Counted from the stretch's first letter, positions 1-10,773 are shown. The stretch: 64,000 nucleotides of DNA from Rhyacophila brunnea (GCA_022495005.1 JAGYXB010000083.1:434001-498000); one strand, 5' to 3'. Notes: generated by a model from the sequence alone, not told the origin. Made by a program: numbers and translations.

Positions 1-1
1 T

Positions 2-103
2 TCTATCGAAATTGCAATAGATCTCCCTGTCCTAGACCAATTGTATCAGATCACCAACGCCCTGAACACTGAACCACTTACGGAGGTTGCATATCCAAGA
101 TAA
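2..103 (+). CDS. Possible 3' end of an unrecognised gene (partial)
   Basis: A reading frame is open from the first bases of the window to a TAA at 101-103. It encodes 33 residues that end in TEVAYPR. Its codons are more mixed and less AT-rich than the DNA that follows, and the peptide (IAIDLPVLDQLYQ and onward) is not low-complexity, which is why it is listed. I do not recognise the protein and see no domain. It could be the last exon of a plus-strand gene lying mostly left of the window, or a chance open frame. No clear polyadenylation signal lies immediately downstream. Confidence 0.28.
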   Translation, partial: SIEIAIDLPVLDQLYQITNALNTEPLTEVAYPR

Positions 104-339
104 TAACAAATGTGTTTGTGCATCTTTATCCTGATTGCAGTGCATACTTAAAAATATTTGATATTAATCTTCAGCTCTAATATACCGTCACAATGATTTG
201 TGTATAATATACACAAACACATTTGTGTATAATGTACTGTGAAGAATAATTTAGTAGTGTTAGTTTCTAGTTTTTCTCTGTTGCTTATGATAATACACTG
301 ACATCACTGTATGATGATAAACCAAACATGAAGAATGCG
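104..339. other. AT-rich sequence, nothing recognised
   Basis: A short inverted pair around the word acaaatgtgtttgtg occurs at about 107-122 and again as tacacaaacacatttgtg near 212-229. No gene or element can be delimited. Confidence 0.4.
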
Positions 340-920
340 TTCATCTAGCGGGTTTTAGGATGGCCCTGTAGTTGTTTAATGTGACAAACTGATCATGGCC
401 TCCACATCCTTAAGCGGGCCCCCAGGCTAGGATATTTGGTGGCCCCCCTACCTATCGCTAAGGATGAAGGCGGTGTGACTCTCTACAGTAGTGTTTTCCA
501 AATGGTGTATGTGGTAAAATTAATGTGTATTTTAGTGTTTTTTTGTATATTTTGATACATCCATTTGAATTATGGAGTTGACGAGTATTGATACACAATT
601 AAAATTTTTATCGTATAACCACATAATTTTAAATAATAACATTAGTGAAGGAAAATAGCGCTGTAGGCGACTTTTTTTTTACTATTAACACATTTAATTT
701 ACTGCTGACCAGATAATAACTAATTAATTATCACATTTAAATGTCATGTTAATTATATCTAATGGCCAACTAATGCGAATGCACCAGTCGCGTTGTCAGC
801 ACTAAAGGGTTAAAACAAATTGCAGTGTTGTGTTTATCTTACTTATCAGGTCGACTCCTGAGCCAGGGCCCCCAGGCTACAACCCTGTCAGCCCCCCCCT
901 TTGTGGGAGCCATGTGACTG
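340..920. mobile_element. Degenerate hAT-family remnant
   Basis: Two GC-rich patches (about 405-470 and 860-900) share the phrase agcgggcccccaggct and a following ggcccccctacctatcgcta with patches inside the delimited hAT elements at 47603-48531 (reverse complement) and 56743-58951. The word cagtagtgttttccaaat at about 486 resembles a hAT terminal repeat. A related stretch follows the same order of words at 58670-58900. No complete ends or target duplication are visible here, so this is a remnant and its limits are approximate. Confidence 0.5.
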
Positions 921-2970
921 ATACTATAGGACTGCATAGCCTATTGCCATTTCATAAACTTAGCTATCTCTATCACATCGCGTACTATCGTCTGCTTCCT
1001 TATACATTGATTTCTTTTCTGGTCTTTCCGCATTATGATCAATGGCGGCTGGCCCTTTAGGTCAAATGGTCATTGACCCTCCAAAAATATCTATATAATA
1101 TCAATTATAATTATTACTAGCGAGACAGGCTGGCGAAGATCAGCTAGTAATAATTATTAAAACCTATCGGCTACGCTAAAGTGTCAACGTTAGATGCACG
1201 CTAATGCATATTATGTACGTGTATGTAGTTACAATACACACAAGTCTCGCACGCAACGTCCAACTTCTTGTCTCAGCGCGCTTGGTTCAATTTACAATCT
1301 GCCGGAAATAGTTTTATATTTTATACGCGACGACTCGTACTTCTGACATTTCGGTTAACGATGATTGGCGATGTGAAAAATGTAAATGTATGTAAGTATC
1401 TACCTTTAACAATTTCTAGCACTTCTTCTATAATGTATAAAAAGCCAATTTGCAATACGTATTTTAAGTATACAATGAAAAGGCATATTAAAATAATATA
1501 TTCAAAATTGACCTACTACTTTTTCGGGCCTAAGGCCACCAATGGTTATGTTATGACCAACATACAACTTTCCATGCCGTAGTTTTTGAACAATTAAATT
1601 AAAATTCGAAATAATATTTAGTTATTTTTCACGGAAATATAATCTATTTTCGACACATTCACCACCATGGGCGTCATCGGTGAACGGAATGGAAGACCTA
1701 CCGTCGAGTTGTTATTCAACACCAGCAGGCATATGTACAGTGTATTTTCCTCTATAGTGACCGACATGGCCGTTGTGTATATTACTTGAACTTGGCATTC
1801 ATATTTATTCAAAACAACTAAAGATAGGCTTGCAAAGTAAAAGTTTATGTATGCACTGTGTCATAACACGCAAGCTCACTAACTAGATTTTGTTGCATGA
1901 CTAATTGATTAATTTGTGAAATCAAAACGAATGCGGTCAAGCTTACAAAAACAACCTCACATGCAGTTGCTAGAGCGAGACATGTGACTGGCGAGGTGGC
2001 CAGCCCAGCGCAATGTAATAATTCTCTATAATGGTGCCGCGATGGACACCTGTTTCCGATACAGAATTAATGTTTTCTGTATTACTATAAAAAATATTGA
2101 TTTTTATAAAAATACAACCTGAAATCTATTTTATTTATATAAAATCTAATTTAAATATTGAAGCTTGATTTGATATAAATAAAAAGATTTCAAGTTACAG
2201 ACAGCCCTCGACTTTTGAGTATTCTACTTTCACACAATTCGCTATTTCGTACATTTCTTAAAATTTAGATTTTTATGATAATTAAAAAATGTGCGCTTCC
2301 ATGCAGTCGCTTCTCTCTCCTCTGCTCCCTGTCACCTTCTCAAATACGTAAAAGGGTGGTATTCAACTATCTCTTGACAAGTTTATAAAGAAAACACCTG
2401 ATTGCCAATATACCTCGTTAACTTTATTATACACATTGATAAATAAATATTTTAAAGTACGCTTTTTGATTATTATATTCGTCTACTTTCAAACAAATTT
2501 TCAAGAACTAATTACGGGTGAAAGTCGAGGGCCCCCAGTATGCACATTTTCATTTTTTTTATTATTATTAAAATCAATGTTTTTTAAAATAAATATAAAA
2601 AACATTAAAACTATGGAGTAGTCAAAAATCTTTATGTACATTAGAGAAAACTTTATAAACTAAATTTCAATAATAAACATGACCATAAAATAATTTGTAA
2701 CAATAAGATCCTTAATAAGAAAATAGGATCCTTTAAATTCATATTTTGTAATATTTTTTTTTTAATTGTAAGTCTATCTTTGACTTTAGATAAAAAATGT
2801 TTTTAGATACATAATTAAAACATGCTCTAATCGATAAAACTAAAAAATCTCAAATTGCAAGCTTCGTTTTCTCCGCTGGGTGCCTCTGAAACCTCTGGCA
2901 CACTACCCAGATGAAATTTTTCAAAATTCAAAAATATTAGTATGAAAAACAACAATTTTACTCGATGAAT
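921..2970. other. Non-coding AT-rich interval
   Basis: No gene could be supported. Open frames (for example 1268-1582 plus and 1618-1812 minus) are AT-rich, lack recognisable domains and lack convincing splice context. A perfect 15-bp hairpin occurs at 1107-1157. A GC-richer patch at about 1970-2060 is unassigned. Confidence 0.5.
1107..1157. repeat. Perfect 15-bp inverted repeat (hairpin)
   Basis: The word ataattattactagc at 1107-1121 is followed after 21 bases by its exact reverse complement at 1143-1157. The loop is comparatively GC-rich (gagacaggctggcgaagatc). It may be the tips of a tiny MITE. No target duplication was identified. Confidence 0.6.
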
Positions 2971-3136
2971 GTTGGATATGTGAGACTATTAGTTTCAAAG
3001 TTGGTATCCTCCATTCTTACTTTTTTGACACTGTATGTACATACTTTTACAACGTTGGATGTGTGAGACTATTAGTTTCAAAGTCGGTATCCTCCATTCT
3101 TACTTTTTTGACACTGATTCTGTATGTACTTTTCCA
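2971..3136. repeat. Tandem duplication, 83-bp unit x2
   Basis: A unit beginning gttggatatgtgagactatt at 2971 is repeated at 3054 with only a few substitutions. Both copies contain ggtatcctccattcttac followed by a run of T and gacactg. The second copy diverges near its end (about 3115 onward). Confidence 0.8.
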
Positions 3137-4120
3137 TCGTATGTAGGTATTTTCATAAAATCTAAAATTCAGCTGTTTCTAAGTTGAATGAAATTACACC
3201 GGAGGATGATTGCAGTAGTTTTTTATATTTTACAAATAACTTAACATGTTTTTTTAATAACTTTAATGTTCTAAGGACATTTTACACCACTATTCGATTT
3301 TCCTAATTTATACATTATGTTTGCAAAAAATTTACTTCATGGTTTCTAGCGAATATCTCACCAGTTCTTTAAAAATATACCTATGTAAAAAGTTGACTTT
3401 TATCCAATATAAATATCAGTAGATATGGCAACACAACCAAGGAATAAAAATGAATGGGAACTGGCTTACCCTACTTGGCTTACAAAACTCAGGTGTGGTA
3501 AATTATGGAATAAATTTAAACATATGTGAATATTTTATTTTCAAAAGTTACGCCTGGGTTATAATATTCATTAAAGTTTGTCACTTAAACACAACGTGCA
3601 TTCAAAATTTGCCGAGTCAACTCGCTTTCTGCCCTTAATAAATAATAAAGCGGACCTTGCTTCAAAACTGCTACCACGCCCCATAGTGTAGGGCAGTTCC
3701 CATTAATTTTGTGTTCCCTGGACACCATAATATTGTGGTTGCGTCGAGTTTGTATGTACAAACTCTCAAGGGACTAGGTAGTACTATTATACTGCAGTTA
3801 CGAAAAGAAACAATGTGATAGTTTAAAACATATATTTGAGCCAATTATAAAATTACATTATAAATGATAATTTGCTGCCTTTCTCAGCAGTTAGTTAGCT
3901 TTCAAGCCGTAGTACACCAGATACTATTATTAAATATCCATTAAACCACATAATAAAATAATGTTAAATTTGCAGCATAAAATATACAATAAGATTTAGA
4001 TATAAAGCTCTGAAAATACGAACTCGATGGAAATACTACATTATGATAATCGTAATTAATTATATTTAAGATTAGGAATAATCTCAATTATCACCGATAT
4101 ATTATTATTTTCTTTTACAG
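3137..4120 (+). other. Probable intron sequence before the AASDH last exon
   Basis: No upstream exon of the AASDH-like gene could be found. The interval ends in a pyrimidine-rich tract and the acceptor ttcttttacag at 4110-4120. Open frames here (such as 3450-3638) show no family features. Confidence 0.5.
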
Positions 4121-4516
4121 ATATGGACATTTACTACAACCGGACTTGTATTTTCATCATGTTCAGTATTATTACTCATGGAAAGAGAATATTTGGTTTT
4201 TGGATGTCACGATTCTCACACTTACCAATTGGCTTTAGGTAAGAAACAGAAGCCAGTCATTGAACACAAAATAAAGCAAACGTCTGAAGTTTACGCTACA
4301 CCGTGTTTATTGAAAAATATTGGTATTATAAGCGTCTCTACAGAAGGAAACTTGCAAATTATAGACTATCAGTCTGGAAATATAAATGCTTTATATAATT
4401 TGCCAGGAAAGGTATTTTCATCACCCGCCACTTTGGATGATTTAGTTTATGCAGGATGTCGAGATAACTACGTATACTGTTTGAGGATTGTTGACAAAAA
4501 AATAAATAATGAATAA
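4121..4516 (+). CDS. AASDH: AASDH-like beta-alanine-activating enzyme, last exon (PQQ beta-propeller end)
   Basis: This exon encodes the last 131 residues of a protein resembling the C-terminus of AASDH/ACSF4 (listed in databases as beta-alanine-activating enzyme). Those proteins carry an adenylation domain, an acyl-carrier domain and a C-terminal PQQ-type beta-propeller. The frame is open across a strong acceptor (pyrimidine tract plus acag ending at 4120) and ends at TAA 4514-4516. Visible propeller blades include YLVFGCHDSHTYQL, then EVYATPCLLKNIGIISVSTE and finally VFSSPATLDDLVYAGCRDN followed by YVYCL, which matches the way family members end. The first internal ATG at 4178 is not a start, because the frame is open and exon-like back to the splice site. 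Upstream exons must lie left of 3137, probably outside the window. The stop faces the Gdi stop 631 bp away. An alternative is another PQQ-repeat protein, but the C-terminal fit favours AASDH. Confidence 0.8.
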   Translation: MWTFTTTGLVFSSCSVLLLMEREYLVFGCHDSHTYQLALGKKQKPVIEHKIKQTSEVYATPCLLKNIGIISVSTEGNLQIIDYQSGNINALYNLPGKVFSSPATLDDLVYAGCRDNYVYCLRIVDKKINNE

Positions 4517-5147
4517 TAATTAAACAAACATCTATAAATTCTTTTATTTTTATTTTATCTTCACAGATAATCGGACATACATAAAAAAATGTACTGATTT
4601 ACAATTAGGGAGTAGTAGGGTATTATTAAATGGAATGCAATGCTATGACAATAATGTTAGAAATATGGCAGGGCTAACTCCTACAGCTGACGTATTTACG
4701 TTTAAACATTACTGCTCCGTAGAAAGCGAGTCGAGCCATACGCACATGGGTGAAAACAAAATTTATTGTAGAAAATCTGAAATGAGCGGTGACCTTTCCC
4801 AAATATTGTTCTTTGATTATATTTATTTAAATTCTTACATCGACATAATATTGTAATTTGATAAATTTACTTTTAATCACATAAGATTCAATCACCTCGA
4901 TAAACATTTACATAGGCTTATAATCGTCACGTCTCGTATCGGCATGCATACATTTACTTCTAATCCATGTAACTATCCAAACATCTTGAAGCTTTTAAAC
5001 ATAATTACATATACAGATAAAACTTATAACAGATAACTAGAAAATCTAAGCTGACTGAATGATTCTTTTATACAATAAAATTCCTGTAAAAGCTATGCAC
5101 CGACGCATTCATGGTTTATATTATGACAAGGTTTTATCGTGTTGGTG
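4517..5147. other. Convergent 3' UTR / intergenic region between AASDH and Gdi
   Basis: This is the space between two convergent stop codons. An ATTAAA-like word just after 4516 and TTTATT words (AATAAA on the minus strand) near 4820 could serve as polyadenylation signals. No further gene is supported. The 73-codon frame at 4635-4856 has no recognisable features. Confidence 0.5.
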
Positions 5148-6479
5148 TTACTGTTCCTCCTCTCCCAGTTCGAGCTTTATCTTAGAAAAGTCAAATTCCT
5201 CTCCTGTCCCCCTCTTAAATATATCCAGTACGTCTAAACAAGTAGTCTCAAAATGAGTCGTAGCATCGTATGACTCTGATATGAATATTTGGCTCTGCAA
5301 TCCGTCGTCGGTAGGTTCCATGTAGTCCGAGAAAGACATGAACTTCTGTCTGATGGGACCGAGGAGTTCTAGACCAGGTCTTATCTCAGTTTCCGGATCA
5401 GCTGTCTCCACTGTCGTGGAAACCATCGCGATGAACCATCCTTTGGCACTCACCTGATGGGTGTACGAGATTAGGGACACGTAAATATCGGAGCGCCGTC
5501 CGACTTGCTTCTGCGGGATAATAATTTGAGTGGAGAGCGCATCTTTCGTTTGTGCAATCGGGTGATCTAAAAGGCAGATGCAGCGGACGACTTGCCCTCG
5601 TTTCCTAACCTTATCCGGGACGTAGCTCGGATCGCAGTACACTTGTTTACATTTGGCAATTTCCGTTCCCGAACGGACCCCGACGACTTTACCTCCTTCG
5701 CCGACGACAATTTCATCAATAGGTTTATCCAGCATGTAAGTGCCTCCGTAGATAGCGGACAGTCTGGCGAACCCTTGCGGTAGCTCCCCGAGCCCGTACA
5801 TGGGGTATAAGTAAGGAGACTTGCCGTAACGCGCTAATGAGTCGGAGTAAAGCTTGATGCGACGTATGGTCTGCTGAGCAGATTGCAAGAGGTAATCGTC
5901 ATCTCTGTAAAGGGCGAGGGCGTGCCCAGTAAAGTCCTGAGTGTTTTTATCCAAGCCGAATTTGTCATACAGGGCTTGCATGTTCGCGGTCGTCGGATCG
6001 AAGTCCTTCCACGTTTTCGGATCGTCCTCCTGCACGTCTTGCACGTAAATCAGGAAGTTTCGAAAGCGACGCTTCTCGAAGACTCCCATCAGGTCGGAGG
6101 CGAGCGCTTCCTTTTGATCGACCGGCACTTTTGATATCTTGCCGCCTTTGTACACGTAGCTTCCCTCCACCGACTTGAATTCCAAATACCGTGTCACACC
6201 CGTATGTATGAGCAATTTGACCAGCAAGCCGTTGGCCATCAGAAACTTGGGAATCAAATCGACGTTCCAGTCTCGGCCCCTTCCGTAAGTCTCGTCGGGC
6301 GCCGGAGCGCCGAACCGAGAGAACAGCTCTTCTAATGGAGTAATCGAGGCGGATTCGCCTCCGTAATACTTGTTACGATCGATGTGGAGAACTTTTTTAC
6401 CCGACACCGATAGCATTCCACTGAGAATACATTCCTTGAGGCCGGTGCCGAGGACGATGGCATCATATTCTTCATCCAT
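5148..6479 (-). CDS. Gdi: Rab GDP-dissociation inhibitor (complete, intronless)
   Basis: This 443-residue protein matches the family's usual length (about 445). GDI binds prenylated, GDP-loaded Rab GTPases, extracts them from membranes and keeps them soluble for vesicle-traffic cycles. The N-terminus has the sequence-conserved dinucleotide-fold region [17 protein letters not shown] (residues 5-21) and [15 protein letters not shown] (29-43), including the Rab-contact tyrosine. [20 protein letters not shown] (about 217-236), followed by the FARL Rab-binding arginine, is intact. The C-terminus is acidic and has no CaaX box, as expected. The start ATG at 6479 has a good context (catcATGG). No frameshift or stop interrupts it, so it looks functional. 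The coding region lacks introns and is much richer in GC than its flanks. I see no poly(A) tract at its 3' side, so a retrocopy origin is not proven. It is convergent with AASDH and divergent from ATP10. Confidence 0.97.
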   Translation of the reverse strand: MDEEYDAIVLGTGLKECILSGMLSVSGKKVLHIDRNKYYGGESASITPLEELFSRFGAPAPDETYGRGRDWNVDLIPKFLMANGLLVKLLIHTGVTRYLEFKSVEGSYVYKGGKISKVPVDQKEALASDLMGVFEKRRFRNFLIYVQDVQEDDPKTWKDFDPTTANMQALYDKFGLDKNTQDFTGHALALYRDDDYLLQSAQQTIRRIKLYSDSLARYGKSPYLYPMYGLGELPQGFARLSAIYGGTYMLDKPIDEIVVGEGGKVVGVRSGTEIAKCKQVYCDPSYVPDKVRKRGQVVRCICLLDHPIAQTKDALSTQIIIPQKQVGRRSDIYVSLISYTHQVSAKGWFIAMVSTTVETADPETEIRPGLELLGPIRQKFMSFSDYMEPTDDGLQSQIFISESYDATTHFETTCLDVLDIFKRGTGEEFDFSKIKLELGEEEQ

Positions 6480-7331
6480 GATGATGAATTGATATTAGAC
6501 GTCACCCAATATAAAAAATTCGAAATATCACTCCCAGCCGGGAACAAATGTCGGACTGCCTACAACGCACTACGTCAAAATCAGTGGATCAACCTTACGA
6601 TATTAAAGATGTCGGAAATAACTGTGTCCGAGTTATCTGACGTTAAAATAAAAATAATTAAATAGTGGGTATACTTCCAACTGAAATAATAATGATATAT
6701 GCATTAATTTAATCGTTGGATCATTCAATTTATTCGACCATCTCTGTAGGTATTTTATGGGTTTATATTGAAATGAAACGTGGATTAAGTATGTTTAAAT
6801 TCATAATTTAATTTGTACTATTGTGTTGGCGATTTTTACGTCATAATTATTGTCTTAATTATTTTTACTGGTTGCCATTCACAAACAACCGATAGATAGA
6901 TCCTTAATGGATCATTTTCGATCCTAGATCATATTATGTGCCTCCACAGAATGAAGGTTAGTAATAACAGATTTTTAGATAGGTATATCACTCTCTTTAT
7001 AAAAATGGGTTACCTACCTACCTATATATTTTTTTCTAAAATAATATTATTTGTTGTAGATTTGGTAGGTATTGATTACTTTTGATATACTTCAGATCTT
7101 GTGACATATGAAATGAACAATAATAATAAAAAAAATCAGATTACATTTTATATGAAAAATAAAAAAATCAATCAACAGTGAATAGGTGGATATTCTTACC
7201 CTGCTTTACGGTATATATGATTTATGGAAAGTACTTATTCAGTATTGCAACATTACATGTTAAGGTTGGTACAATTTCACGTTTGACGTCTATTTTTTTT
7301 GTCAGCAAGTTCGGTTTGTTCATTGTTCAAT
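6480..7331. promoter_or_regulatory. Shared upstream region of divergent Gdi and ATP10
   Basis: About 0.85 kb separates the Gdi start from the inferred ATP10 transcription start. It contains no gene and no recognisable transposon, unlike nearly all other non-coding DNA here. It should hold the promoters of both genes. No TATA box was convincingly identified on either side. Confidence 0.45.
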
Positions 7332-7544
7332 TCAGTTACGTTTGAGTTTCAGTTTGTGTGTGATGTGTTGTGTCGTTGGATAATACAGTGCCGCGTCGCG
7401 TAAAGTTGATTGAAACGTGTACAACACTGTTTTTGTGGATGTGAATATTTTGTTCTTATATATTTTTTTTATAAATTGGCGAACTTGTCTTCATCGATGA
7501 AGACGTATCGTGAAGTTAATTGCTGTTTGTGATGAAGGATAAGG
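7332..7544 (+). other. Inferred 5' non-coding exon of the ATP10-type gene
   Basis: Two matches to the arthropod initiator TCAGT lie at 7332-7336 and 7349-7353. The DNA then runs to a good donor, aag|gtaaat at 7545. The following 197-bp interval ends with the acceptor ttattttcag at 7741, next to the coding exon. An ATG at 7533 lies in this exon and would open an upstream reading frame. This structure is inferred from splice words only. Confidence 0.45.
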
Positions 7545-7741
7545 TAAATTTGTTGCATCAAAAGTTTTTCTTTAGTTTTATTTACATTGCTATATTACCT
7601 TATGTTTTGATTGTCACTACCGTAATGTCCGGTAATTGGTTTCGTGCAATAGTAATCTTTCTAACCCTTTTTGATTTATAATGATCTAACGGTCCACGTG
7701 GATATTGTCTTCGTAAATTAACCATAGCTTGTTATTTTCAG

Positions 7742-7978
7742 ATGATTAAGGATGTCTTCAGTAGGAAGTGGAGAGAATGCGACGCCCCAGGTGGGATTGT
7801 TGGAGGCCCCAGAGCACACGTATCTGTTTCCCAAAGCGAAAGGGCACGCTCGTTCGGTGAGCCACGGAGGCGCTCCTTCCTTGGTGGGAGCGACGTCGAC
7901 GGCTCCGGGACGGCCGTCGGCTCTCCGGTCCGCCGCCAAGGGGCACCAGAGGGCTTTCTCCCAGGGGCAGATCGGTGA
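7742..7978 (+). other. Upstream ORF overlapping the ATP10 start
   Basis: The first bases after the inferred acceptor are ATG (7742). They open a 78-codon frame (MIKDVF...) that runs across the ATP10 start at 7752 in a different frame and ends at 7978. If spliced as inferred, the ATG at 7533 continues into this same frame. Ribosomes must bypass one or both ATGs to make the flippase, which would lower its translation. The peptide itself has no recognisable features. Confidence 0.4.
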
Positions 7979-8563
7979 GGGCGCAGCTAAGCCGGGGCAC
8001 AGTCGGGCGGGAAGCAGAACAGACTTTATTCTTCCACCCGGACATCGAGAACCGTCCGCAGCTCCCAGTGGCCCCCCTCGAACCTCTGCCAGAGGGCACT
8101 CCAGGCAAGCTTCCCGCTCCGAGTCCATTTATACTCTGAGGCGTAGTTCTGGCCCCCCTGCTTGGAGACGAGCCGTCGGATGGCTTCTCAGAAGGCCTCC
8201 CACTACCGATGAACGACGGTATAGAACCGTGGTTCCTAACCATGTCGTTCCTCCCAAGACTCCCCGTAAGAAGCATCCCAACGGCAAAAGAGTGGACAAT
8301 AAAGTGCGAACATCTAAATACACATTGTTATCGTTTATTCCTAAGAATCTATTCGAACAGTTTCACAGAGTGGCCAACTTATATTTTATATTCATCGTGC
8401 TGCTAAACTGGTTTCCTGCCATTAACGCTTTTGGCAAGGAAGTGGCCATGATACCTGTGTTGTTTGTGCTCGGTGTAACTGCATTGAAGGACCTTTTTGA
8501 GGATAGGAGACGCCATGCATCCGATAAGCGCATCAACAATTCTTCATGTCGAGTATATACAAG
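7752..8563 (+). CDS. ATP10-type (class V) P4-ATPase phospholipid flippase, first coding exon (partial)
   Basis: This exon encodes the first 270 residues of a P4-ATPase that moves phospholipids to the cytosolic leaflet, normally with a CDC50 partner. Residues 1-150 are a low-complexity cytosolic tail rich in Gly, Ser, Arg and Pro, with four spaced G-H-x-R-x-x-S motifs (residues 31, 64, 82 and 115). The conserved core follows: [20 protein letters not shown] (183-202), then [10 protein letters not shown], the first membrane segment (about 210-227), a second hydrophobic segment (231-245), and [17 protein letters not shown] (246-262). The N-terminal position and wording of this core fit ATP10A/B/D better than other P4 groups. 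The ATG at 7752 is the first in this frame, since TGA lies in frame at 7743. The exon is GC-rich and ends in phase 2 at acaag|gtataa (donor 8564). Catalytic domains would lie in later exons, which I did not find in the window. Confidence 0.92.
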
Positions 8564-8927
8564 GTATAATTTTATCATTCTTTATTTATTTTCTTCTTCT
8601 TGTTCACCAATCTTTAGAGAGAAGACTTTCTTTTATCATAAAATCAGTAAAAATTCATTGCACAACTTTAGGTAGGTAGGTACTTAGGTACTTCATCTTG
8701 GAAGGTTATTTTTTGATAACCTGAGAATCTAGATTCTAGGATAAGTTTTAAACAATAGGTACCTATATTATAGTATAGTAGGTAATTTATTATAGATACC
8801 TGTGTACAATTTTAATTTAAAGATTTCATGCAACACATTATTTGGTTGTGCAACACTTGATTTAAATGTTTTAAAGTTGATACATAAGTGGGTACTCTAC
8901 TGTTACTCAAGAATCAAGTGTGAATGT
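8564..8927 (+). other. Start of ATP10 intron after a clear donor
   Basis: The GT donor at 8564 is followed at once by AT-rich, stop-filled sequence. The open frame that runs to 8675 past the donor has no family similarity. No further exon was recognised. Confidence 0.6.
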
Positions 8928-9081
8928 AAAAGTGGGGCCACACCGGCAACAAGTCGCGCGACAACTCGTTACATTTTACGATAATTATCATAATTGCTTA
9001 AGAAATTTTACGATAATTATCATGCTTATCGTAAAATTTAACGAGTTGTCACGCGACTTGTTTTCGGTGTGGCCCCACTTT
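8928..9081. repeat. 154-bp palindromic MITE (long hairpin)
   Basis: The left arm starts aaagtggggccacaccg and contains caacaagtcgcgcgacaa and cattttacgataa. The right arm repeats these in reverse complement (ttatcgtaaaa, gttgtcacgcgacttg, cggtgtggccccacttt). The arms are about 57 bp with few mismatches. The flanks (TA/AA) suggest a TA-class MITE. It lies in the presumed ATP10 intron and would form a stable hairpin if transcribed. Confidence 0.8.
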
Positions 9082-10765
9082 AACGATGTACCTGTGTACC
9101 TACCTATATTACAGAGAAAACTATATTTTTACAACGTTTTTATTGGGTCGTATTCTTATTTGTCCGGTGGTTGTTTGTCCAGTACAAATCCTTCAATCGA
9201 TTTTTAACTAACTTCCCGACTAGCTAGACATTTGAAACCTTTAGAATATATCAGAACACGATGCCAATGCATTTTTTAAATACTTTTAGCCATTTTTAAT
9301 TAGAATTAAATTCATTTTCAGTTACTTAATTCTGTTTTGTATGAAAAGTTATTTCGGAAGAAATCCGTAATCCAATCCACTATTATTGTTTGCTAAGTGG
9401 GTGGTCCTAGCAACTAAATTATTAATATATACGTGCGTTACTATGGAAATCAATATGAGTGTCAAAATGACATTTCAGTGTTATTTCTATCATCGTTTAA
9501 GCTAGTCAAGTCAAGTTTATATGATTCAACAGAAAGTTTAAAAACGTTGCAGGTAAGTATATAAAAAGTTATTTTTATCTTGTAATTAATTATTTTACCC
9601 TTACATTCAGGGAAAAACCAATTTGTCCTATGTACCTATATTATTTTCATACTGTATAAAAGACACTTGTTGATTGGCGAATTGGTATTTCTATTATTTT
9701 AAATATCAACCTACTTCCTTATAAGGTATACCTACACAATATTTAGTAAACAGTTGATTCCTCGTTTTTGTGCATACAGGTACCTATTACCTATAATTTA
9801 CAATGACAGAATTACCACAATGTTCTAACCAAGTATATCCTTGGATTTTGTTTCACTTATCAGTGCAGATTATTAAGTGCATATTAGTGCAATTTTAACA
9901 ATAAATAATATTTAATTTGACTAAAGTCCAAAGTATTTAGTAACTATATAAAAAAACATATTTATTAATTATAATTCTTTATTATGATACTAATTACTTA
10001 CAATAATAATACTCATAGTAATTTATTTATTTATTTCCTTAGAAATTTCTTATTTACAATGCTAATAAGGCTTTTGAAATAATTCAGTATTCCAAATACT
10101 TCATTATTTTGACTTGGTTAACATAATATTGCATATTATACACAAGGTATTTTATTTATTTAAGTAAAAATATGATAGTATTGGTACTTAGGAGTTCCTA
10201 CTTACATTAAACTATTATAAATTAATATCAGGTTGGTGTAAGCAACATCATTAATTTGAATGGTTTGCCTTCTCTGTTGAATAAAAGTAAGTGCTAAAAT
10301 TTAGAACCGTCATCATTCAAACTCTGTACATACTTAATTAATTTTTTTTAGAAGACTTCTGCCCATATTAAATATCATTAACTATGTACCTACTTACATG
10401 TTACTATGTAATATTGATGACTGTAGGGGTTTTGATTTTTGACATCAAACTGCTCGTATTTCTGTAATAAAGTTATCAAATAATATAATCAAGCGCGCAG
10501 GCAGAGAAATGATTTGGGGTGGGGAGATACCATTTCGAAAAAATATCCATAATATTTATTCATTGAAAATTAAGGCGGCGGGAGGGGACGGGATTAACAA
10601 AATCTAGCAGGTGCCACTGATCGGTTTTCCATTCTGGTTAACATTTCACACGATTTAGGAGCACCGCTCTGATGTTTGTTGGATGAGAGTGCTATTATCA
10701 TCCGTTCTACCAAGCTCCCGACTCTCGATATTGTTTTAATTTAATTAATCTAAATGTGATATTGA
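9082..10765. other. Non-coding; one isolated strong splice donor
   Basis: A TCAGT initiator-like word at about 9474 precedes a near-ideal donor, gcag|gtaagt at 9553. This could mark a small non-coding exon, but nothing confirms it. The rest is AT-rich with many stops. A GC-rich patch (ggcgggaggggacggg) near 10575 is unassigned. Confidence 0.35.
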
Positions 10766-10773
10766 TGCGCAAG

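Noticed and set aside
5592..6134. Plus-strand frames across Gdi
   Set aside because: Shadows of the minus-strand Gdi coding region.
6332..6547. Minus frame overlapping the Gdi start
   Set aside because: A different frame through the Gdi 5' region. Gdi itself fits its family from residue 1.
7718..8323. Long minus-strand open frames opposite the ATP10 first exon
   Set aside because: They arise from the GC-rich codons of the real plus-strand exon, which has clear P4-ATPase similarity. The minus frames have none.
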